A stretch of 64,000 bases of DNA. Origin: Periplaneta americana (Eukaryota > Arthropoda > Insecta > Blattodea > Blattidae). The number at the start of each line of letters is the position of its first letter. Position 1 is the stretch's first letter. Made by a program: the position numbers and the translations under genes. The stretch lies in assembly GCF_040183065.1 (NCBI RefSeq), contig NW_027185502.1:2655501-2719500 (forward strand), given 5' to 3'. Below, piece by piece: positions 24,880 to 37,246 of the stretch. A model generated the notes under the pieces. It did no database searches. It had not been told where the DNA came from and saw nothing but the letters and a program-made list of their open reading frames with translations.

Positions 24880-26050
24880 TTGGGGGCGGTATGGTTATTG
24901 ATGTGGGTCCTCCATCAACCAATCGATGCGATGGATGATGCCCCCGCTCGCATCAGCCTGCTGGTCCGCGGCTGTCAGCACTCGTCCTTCGAGTATCGCG
25001 AATAGGGTAGGCAGATTTATTATGGTTTTAAGTAGTGGGCGCCAGCCCACCCTATCTCGACGGTCGGTGTTGCGTGAGACCCACTCAGGGTAGCCGAGGT
25101 ACAATTGTGGTGTAGGATGATGTCGGGAATAATACCAAGCCAGCTACTTATATAAAAGGCAGTGTAAACTCCAAAACTATAAGTTTATTGTCGTATTCAC
25201 TTGGTAAACCCTAGAGTATGTATTCCCGGCTGACTTGTAATTCAATCGTTGGTCGCACTTCTGTATCGACTCTATGGCAGCTATGAATAAGCTCTATCCG
25301 ATACTATAAATTCAATACTCTGTCCAGTACACTATGATCGAAGCTCCTACACGTTGACGAGTAGTCTCGCCGATGACAAAGTTCTATCAATCGTGTCTTC
25401 GCCGGAAGAAAGACTATTCAGTTGGGTCGCCGACACCAAAAAGCTCAGTGTGTGGGGCCGTCGACACGAAAAAAGATGTCGTGCCGTCGACACGAAAAGA
25501 AGTCTCCGTATGTAGGGCCGTCGACACGAAACGAAGTAGTGCTCTCCGCGCCCCGTCACCCTTATTTATAAAAACCTATCCTACGCTAAAACTAACTATC
25601 CTATTGGCTAACGACTACGTCACTTAACCGGCCTAAAATCTATTCTCTATTGGTCCAAAGTGACCTCATAAGCTGAACCAAGATCTCTTCTCATTGGGCG
25701 CGAAATGCGTCATCTCTAAATTTAGACTTCGGACTTCCCACAACATCAAATTAGTTAGTAAATCTTTCGAGAAACCCCGTTCTTTTGGAAAATCCCGAGC
25801 TTTGCACTAGCTTTCCCACGGGTCCAGTCCAAGTCTCGGATTCTACGCTTGAAAGAGTATCTATGCAAAACCCCGCACAAGGTAGCCATAAATCTGTCCG
25901 ATTCTGACAAGTGACGAAAGGAAGCGAAACACCTGCGTGGGAAGCTAATTCTAACCAAGTCGCCAGAACATCCCCACGAATACATGTAACAAAAACATGG
26001 AGATATCACTTCGCTATTAAATCGGTCTCTCCCTCTCCTAATTACTGCTT
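24880..26050 (-). mobile_element. Foreign block in the Penelope-like element; possible solo-LTR-type fossil
   Basis: This block splits the Penelope-like RT. Read on the minus strand it has LTR-like features: a TGTTGTGGGAAG start near 25745, a TATA-like TTTTTATAAATAAGG near 25570, an AATAAA-type signal near 25185, and a CCACAATTG end near 25110. Its base composition is clearly more GC-rich than the host element. A degenerate GTCGACACGAAA motif is repeated three to four times at 25430-25545. No protein-coding domain of an LTR element is seen, and target duplication and exact borders are unclear. It is treated as a broken fossil; alternatives are another non-autonomous transposon. Confidence 0.35.
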
Positions 26051-26640
26051 CAAGCTCTAATTAATTTGTGGACCTAAGTAATTTATTTTCAATTATATTA
26101 ATGGTTACATTTATTAAAATATTAGTACATAAATTTTCAATGTCAAGTGATAACATTTTAGTGTTCTTAGTCACTTTTAAATTGTTGAGTTTATTAACTA
26201 ATTGATTAGTATTTGTTGTTGTGTATAGGTGTTGTAATTTCAATGTGAATCTTACGTACTGTTGTAAAAATTTACATATTTTGTAACTTAGAGAGTTGAT
26301 TCTATTTACTATTGGTCTCATTGTAGTAGATTTTTATGAGTTCTCGGCAGTGTTTTCAAGGAAGAATTTTGGGAGTTTGATTTATATATTTAAAAATAGA
26401 ATTAGGTGCGATAATTTCAGGAATGGATTTTAAAGTGTTATTGATTTCTTTTGGTTTGGTAATAATAACAGCAATAGTAATAATAATTCAATATGAAAAC
26501 CTAACTTAGAAAAATAATATTGTAGGTGGAGGGAGCATCTTAAATAAAATAATATTTATATTTAAAAACCGAATAAAAAAGTGAAGTAAATATATCTTGC
26601 CAACCTAATTAAGTATATGTAAACTTAATTATTTACATGT

Positions 26641-26642
<2 letters not shown>

Positions 26643-26692
<50 letters not shown>
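26643..26692. repeat. (ATT)n microsatellite
   Basis: About 16 uninterrupted ATT units between AT-rich unique sequence. Confidence 0.95.
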
Positions 26693-26696
<4 letters not shown>

Positions 26697-26945
26697 TGCA
26701 ATAATTGTATTGTAAGAGTAATGTGTTACCATTTCCACCGGGCGTTTACCCATCTGCAGTGTGAATAAATACCATCTACCTACATGCAAATCAGCGTGAT
26801 ATGTGTGATAACGATGCTAAGTAACCTGTTTCAAAACGGAGTATTCAATCCTCATGGCGATTAACCAGCGTGTTGACCAGGGTAACGATGTTGAGAATCC
26901 AGCTTTAAGACAGGGCAACGAACTCTCGTGGCATATATGAGATCT

Positions 26946-27283
26946 GAGAGCGACTTTGAGTTCTTTTAAAGTCCGAAGCTCCAGGATGTATTCAAATACG
27001 GACAGAACATGGCAATATCACCAAAGCAAGTTTCCACTGGAGTCCCCAGGGAACAAAAGTACAAGAAGAGGAAGACCTAGAGTGCCAATACACTCAGAAA
27101 TGAAGCCGAAGAGTAAGGAAGGAGATGGAGGCACAGGCAAGAAACAGAATTCACTGCCGATCTTTCAGCAAGGCAAGCTGCTTCCAGAGGAGTGACAGCA
27201 CTGATGCTGCTAGTTTCGCTGGTCATTATCGGAACTTACAAGCAACTTTGACTGCTTCTGAAGTCCGAAGCTTCAGGGTCTAT
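26946..27283. repeat. Pair of imperfect 43-bp direct repeats
   Basis: GCGACTTTGAGTTC...AAGTCCGAAGCTCCAGG near 26948 and GCAACTTTGACTGC...AAGTCCGAAGCTTCAGG near 27241 are about 80% alike and 293 bp apart. The segment between them is unusually purine-rich and contains an unrecognised open frame (26956-27195, Lys/Arg/Gly-rich). It could be the ends of a small repeat element; no family was recognised. Confidence 0.45.
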
Positions 27284-27289
27284 TACTTA

Positions 27290-28060
27290 CTTTACAAATT
27301 AATTAATCTATTTTTCAATTATTTTTTCTACTGTTTTATTTATTTTGTTCCATAAGTTTTAAATAGTCATTTGGGCTGTATTAACCGGCCACAAAGAATC
27401 AGCAGCAGCTGATGACACCCGTTCCATGACAGCTCACTTCATACGTAAGCTGCTATGGACTTAATGCAGCTTCTCGCTATACCCTCTCCTTGTTAGGAAT
27501 AGGCGTTTGGTTTTCATTGAGGCTTTTGTTTTCTTATAATAACCCGAAGCCAATATAATATGCCACTTTTAATAAGTGAATTGAATTAACGATATTTAAC
27601 ATTCTAACAGGGGAAATTAAAATATTACCACAGGTTATAAAATACAGTATCCATAAGCCGATTAAAATATGTATATAATTATGTAATCGAATATATTAAA
27701 TGCATAATGTGTCATGCATCTAAGTGATATTATATTGTACAGGAAATCAGCATTATAATGCTCGCCCAAGTGCTGCATGTATTGCATGTACTTGGAGTAA
27801 CGTGTTTTATGTTGTGACTGTGGAGGTGGTTGGTAATCAAGAAAAGTAGCAATGCTTCGTTTTCTGTAGTTCGTAATGGCCATACATCGGATTGGCCCTA
27901 AATTTTTAAGTTTTAGTGCCTATATAGCTTGCAAACGTATGTAAAATAAGTTCTTATTGTTTTAAAATAGGTACAATAACATTTATGAAAATACATAGTA
28001 AGGGATATAAGTAAAACAATTTCACCTGTTTAAAAATAGAGAGATGGCAGTATTGGTGAT
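27290..28060. other. No gene recognised
   Basis: AT-rich sequence with scattered short frames. The minus-strand frame 27883-27662 is unrecognised and has no supporting motif. Confidence 0.5.
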
Positions 28061-28064
28061 GCTT

Positions 28065-28470
28065 GAGAAATATTGGCTTTAAGCATAGCCTGACCCACAC
28101 TACGTGGCAACGTCGCACAGCACGTTAGTTTCCGTTCTATCCTACAAAATAGGTGTTAAATGCGAGAAATATAGGCTTTAAGCATAACCTGGCCCAAACT
28201 ACGTGGCAACGTCGCACAGCACGTCAGTTGCCGTCCTATCCTGCTGCATGGCTGTTAAATGCGAGAAATATAGGCTTTAATCATAACCTGGCCCACAATA
28301 CTTGGCAACGTCGCACAGCACGTTAGTTGCCGTCCTATCCTGCTACTTAGCTGTTAAATGCGAGAAATATAGGCTTTAATCATAACCTGGCCCACACTAC
28401 GTGGCAACGTCGCACAGCACGTTAGTTGCCGTCCTATCCTGCTGCATAGCTGTTAATTGCGAGAAATATA
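28065..28470. repeat. 99-bp tandem repeat, four copies
   Basis: Unit starts GAGAAATATAGGCTTTAA at 28065, 28164, 28263 and 28362, with a 10-bp fifth start at 28461. Each unit contains ACGTGGCAACGTCGCACAGC and GTCCTATCCTGCT. The first unit is the most diverged. The array leads directly into the SINE fragment at 28471. Confidence 0.95.
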
Positions 28471-28655
28471 TGGCGCTGGCCTTTCTGTCCGAGATCGATG
28501 CCAGCCCATGTCGATGGTATTTAATTGTGCTTAAATGCGACAGGCTGAAGTCACTAGACTTACTGACATGTTAAAGAACTCGTGTGGAACACAATTCTGT
28601 CACATCGGCGACGCTGATATAACCTCAGCAGTTGCGAGCGTCGTTAAATAAAACA
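28471..28655 (+). mobile_element. SINE-like 3' segment
   Basis: A segment beginning GGCGCTGGCCTTTCTGTC, passing GCCAGCCCATGTCGATGG and ending GCGACGCTGATATAACCTC then TTGCGAGCGTCGTTAAATAA. I recall this ending from insect SINEs; the GAGCGTCG / CGACGCT complementarity could form a stem near the 3' end. No tRNA-like promoter is visible on its 5' side, which instead abuts the 99-bp repeat. Family naming is from memory. Confidence 0.55.
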
Positions 28656-30560
28656 TACAGTAATCTACACAAATCATAATTGATTTTTAGAGTGTAATAA
28701 TTGAAGTAAATCCGATTTGAAATATCAGTGTTTTTCTATTCCACATCTGAACTTCACCCAGGCCTTTCATATATGAACAATTGTTGGGTCTGCATTAACG
28801 TGTCAGTACGAGTTCCAACTTTAATGTTATAGATGGAAGCTGAAGAATAATTTGCATGCATATTCAATTACTTAATTTTCTCCAGATTACATATCATACT
28901 TGAAAGCACGAAATATCACGGAAATAATATACAAAGTATTCCAGGGAAGAGGAAAGTACCCCACTGAAATGTCAACACACAGCACTAGATCAGTAGTTAA
29001 TATTTGGTCACATTGACGTTTGAACCGAGCCTCTAGAGTGGAAATTCAAATAAAAATAATTTCCTAACTAAATCTGAATGCTGCTCGTATATATCAATAC
29101 TATCCTTGTATTTATATTAGGTTTACTATAAATTCACGATAATATTGAACGTGGCTGAGATAGGGCGTGCAGGATGACATGCTAGGCGAAGTAGAAATAC
29201 TCGGCAAAGTTGATCCAGAATACGCTGATCACCTCAAACATCATTCTTGTAACGTTAAAATAATAATTGATTTATTTTAAAATAAGCATTAATTATGAGA
29301 CACTGTGTGGGTATTCAGTTACAACTATTATTTTATTATAAATAACACACAACAATTATGCGGCACACGAAGAGAGGTATAGCTTGACGCTGGGGGACCG
29401 GGTGCTGTATAACCCAAGTGACATTTTTATATTTTGTCATTCTGAAGATGATCGGAGAGAGTAACGAAAATCAGTAAATATATTTAAAGGATAATTACAT
29501 AATTATTTTTTGGTACAATGTCTATGCTCCTCCCTGACTGCATTATGAACGGCAGCAGTTGTAGTACTGCTACTGACGATATACAGGGATATCACTTTAT
29601 TTTTAACATTAACCTGGCTATACTCGGAAACACTGTTGCCCCCTTCCATTACAGGAGTTTGATGTTACTAGTGCAATATGTAAACAAACCATTTTACTAG
29701 GTATAGGAGGAGAGAAAAGCAGTGTATCCATTTATGTTGTAGGGAAATACGATATTACGATTTTCAGTTTGATCATCACTTTTACGGAATTTATCAAAAT
29801 ACAGTAGAGTAGTAACATTTTTTTTTTCAAAAACTCAACTTTTTAGGCGGCTATGTTCGTTATGTAATGTCTACTTTATTTAGCATATTAATTATTGATG
29901 TTAACATACAATATAGAGAATGCATTTAAATTGAGGGGCTCATAAGTAAAGGGCTGTAAGTGCACTTGTTACTTTTGAGAAAATGGGGTTTACATATTTA
30001 AGCTTTCGTAAAACCGGTGAAATTTTTATTTAAATTTCAATGTGTGATGCGATTAAAATATCCCTTTGACACTAAAATTTTAGATACTTTAGCTTACACT
30101 GGATGCACTTAACTCATGTTATTACAAATGTCACTAGCATTCCTTTGCTTCTAGCCACCTCAATTCAAAATAAGCTAATCTGAATTTTTAAACAAGTTGC
30201 TGAAAATGGTTGCCGTTCATTACAATGCAGGCTTCAATTCTTTACGCATATTATTAAAAACATTTTGAAGCATATTCTCTGAAATTTAATTTATCGTTTC
30301 TTCAATATAATTTTTTAGTACGATATTATTAATATAGGTTCTTTTTTTCTATAGAAAACGCAACCATATTTCTGAAACACACTATACACTGCAGTGTTTA
30401 CTTCACTGCTTGAAGACTTCGAATGCAACAGCGGCCGTAAGTTTGTGTGTCTGACGGGAGCAAGGACATTAGTGAAGGGGTGAGAGTGAAGTACATTCAG
30501 AAATGCAGGTACAATAAACATGCAAGTAAAAATAAAATGTCCCTGTAGCAGTAATATTAG
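28656..30560. other. No gene recognised
   Basis: AT-rich DNA without a convincing open frame, tandem repeat or transposon domain. A short frame at 29518-29700 (+) is unsupported. Confidence 0.5.
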
Positions 30561-30569
30561 TGAAGCAGT

Positions 30570-30722
30570 GGGGCGCGCGGTACCATTGCAATTAATAACT
30601 AACACTGCAAGCCATAAGGTCAAGGACTCGATTCCCGACGGGATCATAGACTTTTTCCATTGGTCTAACCCTTCCAGCTGCACTATGGCCCTGGGGTCTA
30701 CTCACGTCTCACAGGAATGAGT
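30570..30722 (+). mobile_element. tRNA-derived SINE, partial
   Basis: Contains a B-box-like GGTCAAGGACTCGATTCCC near 30619, followed by the body GGGATCATAGACTTTTTCCA, TTGGTCTAACCCTTCCAG and CACTATGGCCCTGGGGTC. I recall this body from insect SINEs. An A-box is not convincing, so the 5' end is degraded or absent. Confidence 0.5.
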
Positions 30723-31184
30723 GCCAAGGCTGTTTCTAACTTCTCTCATTGCAATGTTGTTAACTCTCTGCTTTTCTGATTTCTTGGCTGATCCATGGGT
30801 TACATCTTGGAGGAAAGTGGATCGACAGTATAGAAAAAGCCTCCATGAAGAACTGCAGACAACATTGTTGCTCCGCCCTATGAGCTACATACTCGCAGAT
30901 GAGGAGTGTGTACGTATGAATGGTAGTCTCTTAAGGGACGTCCTTTTCAGAAATAAATGGCAGACTATGAATTTTATGATCTCATGTATGTCACTCTGAA
31001 CAATAAATTCCTAGTTAATGAACAGCTACTTATAGCCGTCCGTTCCTCAGCCGGGCTAGTCCAGTACAAGACGGGAAACTGCGAGCATCCGGAAATAGAA
31101 CTTACACGTGCAAATATAAACTTCATCAAGAGATGTCGGGAATGCATGAACGCAGATGGGAGCCACTTTGAACAGCTCCTGTGA
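30721..31184 (+). other. Two adjoining unrecognised open frames
   Basis: Frames at 30721-30999 (92 codons, hydrophobic start) and 30957-31184 (75 codons, ending RCRECMNADGSHFEQLL) overlap in different frames. The ending resembles the C-terminal tail of some insect Tc1/mariner-like transposases (C-x-x-A-x-G-x-HFE-x-LL), but no catalytic region is present. Not assigned; a transposon remnant is the best guess. Confidence 0.3.
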
Positions 31185-31611
31185 CGCAGTTTAGTACTCA
31201 TATTATTAAATAAAAAATAATTATGATCATATATTATTAACCAAAGTTATATGAGTAAAAATGCGCGGAAGTTACGGATAGATAATGACGCCATCAACGC
31301 CAACCATGCGCATGATGACTGTGGGCACAGCAGAACGTTTTTTATTATTTTAAGGATATGCTGTAGGAACCAAAATGAAATCACTTCTTCTTTCTTGTAA
31401 GGAGGAGGGACTCGAAGGCTTACACTGCAGCCTGAGGTTTATTGTGCTCATCTCTGAACGACTGGGCAGCGCTCTTCTACAGAAATGTTGAGCGGCTCGA
31501 GTATTTTTCCAAGTCAAAGAATGCCACACTCTGCATGCTCTGGTTCATACCATGAACAGATATTCGTCTCTCCTTTCTGCTTATGTATTACATATCTATG
31601 GTGAGGAGAAA

Positions 31612-31631
31612 TTAAAACATGGGGGGGGGGG
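31612..31631. repeat. Poly-G run
   Basis: A run of about ten G at 31621-31631 in otherwise AT-rich DNA. Confidence 0.7.
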
Positions 31632-32003
31632 TTACTAAATTTTTAATACGTATACAAATATATTGACGTAAAATTCTGTAGATTTTAGAAAAAAAAAAAC
31701 AAACCTGAAATATGCAGAAGAGCCGGAAGCATTTCACCACGTTATGAAAACAACTAATGCTACCAGGCGAGTGAAGTGGTCTAAAGCGTAGCGTCTGCAG
31801 TGCTGATAAACGGTTCCAATCCCAACACGATCCATTATGTGTTATATTTATAAAAATATAGGGCTTCATATTAACCCATTATATAAGAGAGATTTTTTTC
31901 GATTTTTTTTTTGTGAAAACTCTCAGAGATTATCACTATATACCAAATAACAATATAAAATATAAAAGAATTCGAAATAGTGTTATTTAGGTCCTTTTAT
32001 TCT

Positions 32004-34475
32004 ATGTTTGATATATCAAACGCTGGGCATTGGTGTATAGCAATGTTATTTGGAAGGTTCTGTACAGAATTATGCGGGATGTGACAGGGTAAATAACTGT
32101 TTTGGGTTATGGGGATGTTTGGAAAGGTTTCAAGCATATGTAAAGTGCTCTGGGATAAGTGGAACCCATAGTTTTCTATGGTGAAAGTGGAACCTAACGT
32201 ATGACAGTGCCAGAGAATCAAATATGAAAATGAAATTTAGTGCATATAAATTCCAATTTCCTTTTTGAGTTCATTATTACCTAATAGTTTCACCAGCCTT
32301 TAATAGTTTTAACGTAACAGTTATAGGTTCCACTTTTCCCAAGTTTCCACTTACCCCATTGTACCTTATGTAAAATAATTTACACTGAATTTTGCAAGAA
32401 ACTAAATTATTATTATCATAAATCATAATGGAATAAATTGTAATATAAATAGTCAGAAATTGTGAACACTTATTTCAAATTATCCATAAATACAAAAGTA
32501 ATCCACATGATACACTGTTAGCCTACTTGGTGTGGAATTTTAGAAAGCAGTCTTTTGGGTGCTAGACAACTTTAAAATTGATGCAGTTGTATTTTGCATT
32601 TTTCTTGCATACTCCACAGCGCCTTTGAGTGTCCTGACATTGCACCAAATGATTTTTTCCATCATACCGCAATTCAGTTGGTATCAGTGATGGTTTCTTT
32701 GGCAAAACAGACGTCCTTGGGGAGCTCAAATTTGGAGTTGGAAGTGTTACCAATGTTATCCTCCTTATGAATTCCAACAAAGGATACCCTGGAACATTTT
32801 TCCTGTACTGTATAGTAACCACATGTTTACTACCGCCCCATTCAAACAGAACCTGAAAAATGGCCACCACCATTTTTTGACCTGATTCGAATTCGATACA
32901 ATCCTCGGTATTGATCGACCAAATCAACACCTCCCCCATATACTTGTTGTAGTTGTTGTTGATTGTCGGTTGAGTAACAGCAACACGTTTCTTTTCACTT
33001 GCATTCCATCGTTGACAAGTTCCGTAAGCAAGTGTCACATTTTCATCTTGAACATTAGTGCCCATAGTCACTTCATTGTTATCTTGCCATTTGATGAGCA
33101 TTACTTTCTTGTCTTTTGATTGAAGGGTGTGAGTTGCACCTCTTGACTGTTTCCCTAGGTCTTTCAACGGTGCATTTCCAGTCCTACCAGCTCGAATTGT
33201 TCCTATTACATTTAAGTTATTTTGTAACATTGTGTTGAGGAGTTCTAAAGAATTGAAATAATTGTCAATGAAGACAACTGTTAACATGAATAAATCCAAT
33301 ACAAATACTTTGAACAACTGACGACCCCAATGATTTACCTTGAATCCTACCTTTTTTCCCTGTATAAGGACAAAATTTAAGAAGATACCCTTCAGGTGTG
33401 GCTAAACACCAGAACTTGAAGCTGAAACCGTATTGGTTTGCCGCGAATGAATTGCTTCATTGAGTGACGGCCATAATACAGCTTCATCCAGTGAATACTT
33501 CGAGCCAAGAGGTTGAGCAGATTCTTGAAATTTGTTGTTGACATAGTCAATGAGGGGCCTTACTTTGAATACCCTTCTGTTTGATCTATTTCAGAATTGT
33601 CACTGCAGTGAAGAAATCTATGAATTATGTCAAATCGATTTCTTGTCATTGCATTTGAAATCAATAAGTTGTGTGTATCATCTCATGTTTCCCAGAATAC
33701 CCGCCGGTGTGGCACCTTCACATAACCGGAAACTAAAAGAATTGCAAAATATGTGTATAGTTCTTCAATGGACAGATGTATAATGCATCCTTTCTGGGCT
33801 GCATATAATACAGTCTGCCGACATATCATTTCCATCATTTCTAAGTCGAATACCATTTTGAACAACTCATCGGGAGACTTATCAAAATTCAAATAAAAAA
33901 TATGATCATTAGGGGAGGGTGGTAGAGAAATTAAATTAGTTTTATGAAGATTTCTTTCAATCCATTCAGTTGTATATTTAGCTTTCTTGGGTACAGATTT
34001 GTTTACTTTCTTCGGTATAGACTTGTTTACATTTTCAGAATTTGAAGAAGGATAAACATTCAGATGAGTTGAAGCAGTAGAGTTCGATGGTAATTCTCTA
34101 TGAGACGCGACTGTTGTTACATTTTCTGATCGTTTCTCAACCCTAGGTTCATTCACGTTTGATTCAAAATTTATATCCTCTCTCTGTTTGAAATGGTCCC
34201 TCTGTCTAACTATCCTCATCTCACCTTCTTGACGTAAAATTCCTCTGCCTAGTTTTTCCATCGTCGTCGCTGCCACCATCATCCCGATCACTGTCGACGC
34301 CATCAGCAGGAGGGTTAAGTACCACCTCTATTTCGTTAGCAGCATGTATACTTGCACATGTTTCAGGTTCATCTGCATCTAACACCTCATTTAGCTATTT
34401 TATCAATTGTTCTGTATCTTTCCTGTAGGATGGATAAAAGTTCACATAAACGGCCAGCGTTTGATATATCAAACA
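32004..34475 (-). mobile_element. piggyBac-type DNA transposon, broken
   Basis: Bounded by inverted repeats ATGTTTGATATATCAAACGC-TGG at 32004-32026 and its reverse complement at 34453-34475. Each end contains the palindrome GTTTGATATATCAAAC. The element encodes a degraded piggyBac-family transposase on the minus strand. The expected TTAA target duplication is not found at these ends, so either the true termini lie outside (a TTAACCC occurs at 31871) or the family uses another target. Confidence 0.8.
32562..34430 (-). pseudogene. piggyBac-type transposase
   Basis: Cut-and-paste transposase of the DDE_Tnp_1_7 family. In order on the minus strand: an acidic N-terminus (LNEVLDADEPE, then LNPPADGVDSD near 34320), a basic stretch, the start of the core (HIFYLNFDKSPDELFKMVFD), RNRFDIIHRFLHCSDN near 33600, a KYSLDEAV block holding the first catalytic Asp, FIDNYFNSLELL with the second, and NNNYNKYMGEV where the third Asp site (normally MGGVD) is lost. 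A C-terminal Cys-rich finger follows (RRCGVCKKNAKYNC). There is an in-frame TAG in the N-terminus (IK*LNE), a TGA after FTSRR and several frame shifts between 33320 and 33700. No in-frame start codon was found. Confidence 0.85.
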
Positions 34476-34479
34476 TCAA

Positions 34480-35220
34480 AGTTTACGTAGCCCTCCAGTC
34501 CATATCATTCAAATTATTATGAAAAACTATAATAGAACTGAAAGGATACACATTTGCCAATATGTTAAAATAATTAATTAAAATCGAGCTTTCAAAACCA
34601 ACTATTCATAAAATAAAAATCCAACTTATGTGTTATTCATCTTCCAAGGAGACTGGTACTGGAATTTCAACACTCGCAACAACTACCAAATTAAAACATT
34701 TAAGTTTTCCATTGTTTCCAATATAGAGGTTGATGATTTATAAGGCAACTGGTGTACCAACAATCACTATAAAAACAGAACTTCAAATATACTACAATCA
34801 AACCGACGGTACCATCGAATAACATTGTAACTGACATTTTGAAGAATTTGGGTTTTAAGCGTAGACTTGAACTTCTTATAACAGACTATCTGTGGTAAAA
34901 TTATGATTAAAATCGGTTGGATTGTTGGGCAGTAATCGCGCAATATTAAAATACTGTAACCAACAATTATATATTTTATACGTAGAATAATATTGTATGT
35001 CACTTACGAATTTTCCAAGTGTGTATTTTCGCAATAATGTTCCGTTAAAGCTATTGTAAGTCCCATACCATAGTCTTCATTGTAGGAAATGAATGAACAG
35101 TTAAAGCAGGCTATACAGTTTTAAAGCATTGTATCTGCATTCTACAACAACATGTAGTTGTGTTATTTTATTCTAAGTTGTCAGCCTTGTTTAAACGAGA
35201 AATAACGAGGGATGAAACTG
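34480..35220. other. No gene recognised; 5' flank of the DUF7869-like gene
   Basis: AT-rich sequence between the piggyBac element and the first exon. No TATA box or CpG-rich promoter stands out. Confidence 0.45.
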
Positions 35221-36159
35221 CAATGGAGCGAAGTAAGCGGATGTCAAGGCTTTTAAAAAGCCTTGAGCGGATGTTACTTCTTGCGAAGGAGATGTATAAA
35301 GATGCAGATGAAAATTTTCCTGGTGAGTTTCATTTCGCTATATTTTATTGTAACTTATTATATAATGTGTTCTTGAAAACTTTAGCTTAAGAATGGAATA
35401 TCCATAATAACTATCATGTGGCCAGTGTAAGTTAGTGAGGTTATGTACTTGTGCGTTCTGAACGTTGCTTACGGTTCTGAAGTGGGGTGCCGCTATTTTC
35501 CCGTCAAGCATTATTACAGGCTTACCAACATACAAACCTTTAAATCTTCATAATCATATTCATGGCTATACTCAAGACACTGTATCATGTCTTAGGGTAC
35601 GGCCACACGAGCTACATTTGTAGCAAGTTTTCTGCTACAAATGAAGCTGCCGTAATTGTCGCAAAATGGGTGGCCACACGGGCGCTACAATTACTGCCAG
35701 TTTCTGCGTTAAATGTCGCTACGTGTGGCCACATGACATGCCACACGTAGCGACATTTGTAGCAAGTTCTTTTGCGTTTTGCAGCACTCAACCGTAGTGT
35801 AGTGGAAGCTTTCTTCCGAGATGGATTATGAAGCCAAACTCGCTTTTTGTGTGTTGTTAGTGTACATTATTACAGTCACACACAATTACAATGCGCATGA
35901 GAAGAAAATTTATAGCAGTGCCATAAAGTTAACTTTTATTCCTGTGTAGATTTTACAACAGGCAATATTGTTCGTCAGTAACAATCGGAAGTACAGTGTG
36001 GGTGAAGGGTTTGTTGAAAGGCTGTATGAAGACCTAATTTCTCGTGGTTCTGTAGAAGGGTCATTGGGATTGTACGACAGATTAGACATGCTCTTCTCTT
36101 TTCAATACATGAATTTCTGAAACATTTCCAAGTAAAAAGGAGTTTTAAACATGACCCAA

Positions 36160-36680
36160 AACACAACTCAAAGAGACAATCTGTTTGTAACATATTTGAG
36201 ATATCTGTCTTGTAAAAGAATTGTGTTTTTTCTTTTTTACCAAATGAAGTCGCTGTGAAGGGTTTACTGGAACGCTCTTGTATAGATTTTATTATTGAAG
36301 GAAACCTTTGGTCGAAAATGAAAGAAAAAAATGTGTATTCTCGAAGAACGGTATTTTGAAAAGAGTATAAGTAAACACAGCTATCATAAAAGTTCTCTTT
36401 TTCTTGGTTTCGCAGAATGCTTATTGGACGTTGCGGCAATTTAAACTTGACCCTTATATCCCAAAATACAACTCAAAGAGGAAATGTCTTTATAAACAAT
36501 ACTGATTTGTGAGGTCAGTCCTGCAAAAGAATTGTACGTTTTTTTACCAAACAAAATTGCTGTGAAGGGTTTGCTAGAATGCTTTTGTATACATTTTATT
36601 ATTGAAGAATTCTTAGGTCGAAATTGAAAGAAGAAAAAGTATGTACTTTTTAAAGAAAGATATTTTGAAGAGAGTTAAAA
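36160..36680. repeat. Two-copy direct repeat, about 303-bp spacing
   Basis: A block near 36161-36375 (AACACAACTCAAAGAG ... GAAGGGTTTACTGGAACG ... TTTTATTATTGAAGG) recurs at 36463-36680 with moderate divergence. A weaker related GGTGAAGGGTTTGTTGAAAG occurs near 36001. Internal duplication within the Harbinger-like element. Confidence 0.75.
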
Positions 36681-37246
36681 AATAGGGCAACTCAGCTGGA
36701 CTATACATAAGCGAAGAAATATTTATTGGCACTGTAGTCTATTGTTAGTAACAAAATATGTTATATATATTGGCATCGTATTGTTATAAATCTGTCATGA
36801 TAATAATTTCCCATCTAAAAGTCAATCTCCCTCTCTACTTCACTCCCTGATAAACACAAGTTAATTCTGTTATGATTTCATATACATACTGAGAATTTCA
36901 ACCATTAAAAAAACGGGTTTTCCTTCAAATTTGAGAATGCCTTTCTCCCATTGTAGGCCTACATCTAATCCAATAGAAAACAGAGTTTACATTCTCTTAA
37001 ACATGATAGATCACGTTTCTCAGATTATTATTAAATTTCGGGGGAGGGGGAAACTGAAAAGTGAATCTTAGGATATGTTACAATTTCATGTCTCATAAAT
37101 TTTTTTACCAACAAAAGAAAATTTAACGCTAAAAGATAAGCGGGGTGGTACAAATTGCGATATCTTATAGCTAATTCGAGAGACAAATTTCACTGCACTC
37201 ATCAATGTCACTTGTTTTATTTTTAAATACATTAGGCGTGAATAAA

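Larger units (their letters stand above)
23804..26330 (-). mobile_element. Penelope-like retroelement, broken and interrupted
   Basis: On the minus strand, an RT-like start at 26321-26061 (RPIVNRINSLSYKICKFLQQ, then MLSLDIENLCTNI), a 1.2-kb foreign block, then FQFNNRIYKQ, GNPLSGLLDEIFIQ, a YVDYTFIIYENE block matching the RT YVDD region, IHFLDITT, and finally NIIGQTKRNFEIRYGEHL with CPAHLIDTGHE, which is the GIY-YIG endonuclease part. RT followed by GIY-YIG is the hallmark of Penelope/Neptune-type elements, which prime at nicked or telomeric DNA. Several frame breaks are present and the copy is dead. No flanking terminal repeats were identified. Confidence 0.8.

Noticed and set aside
28065-28470. 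CRISPR-like array
   Set aside because: The 99-bp units are adjoining repeats without unique spacers, in an animal genome.
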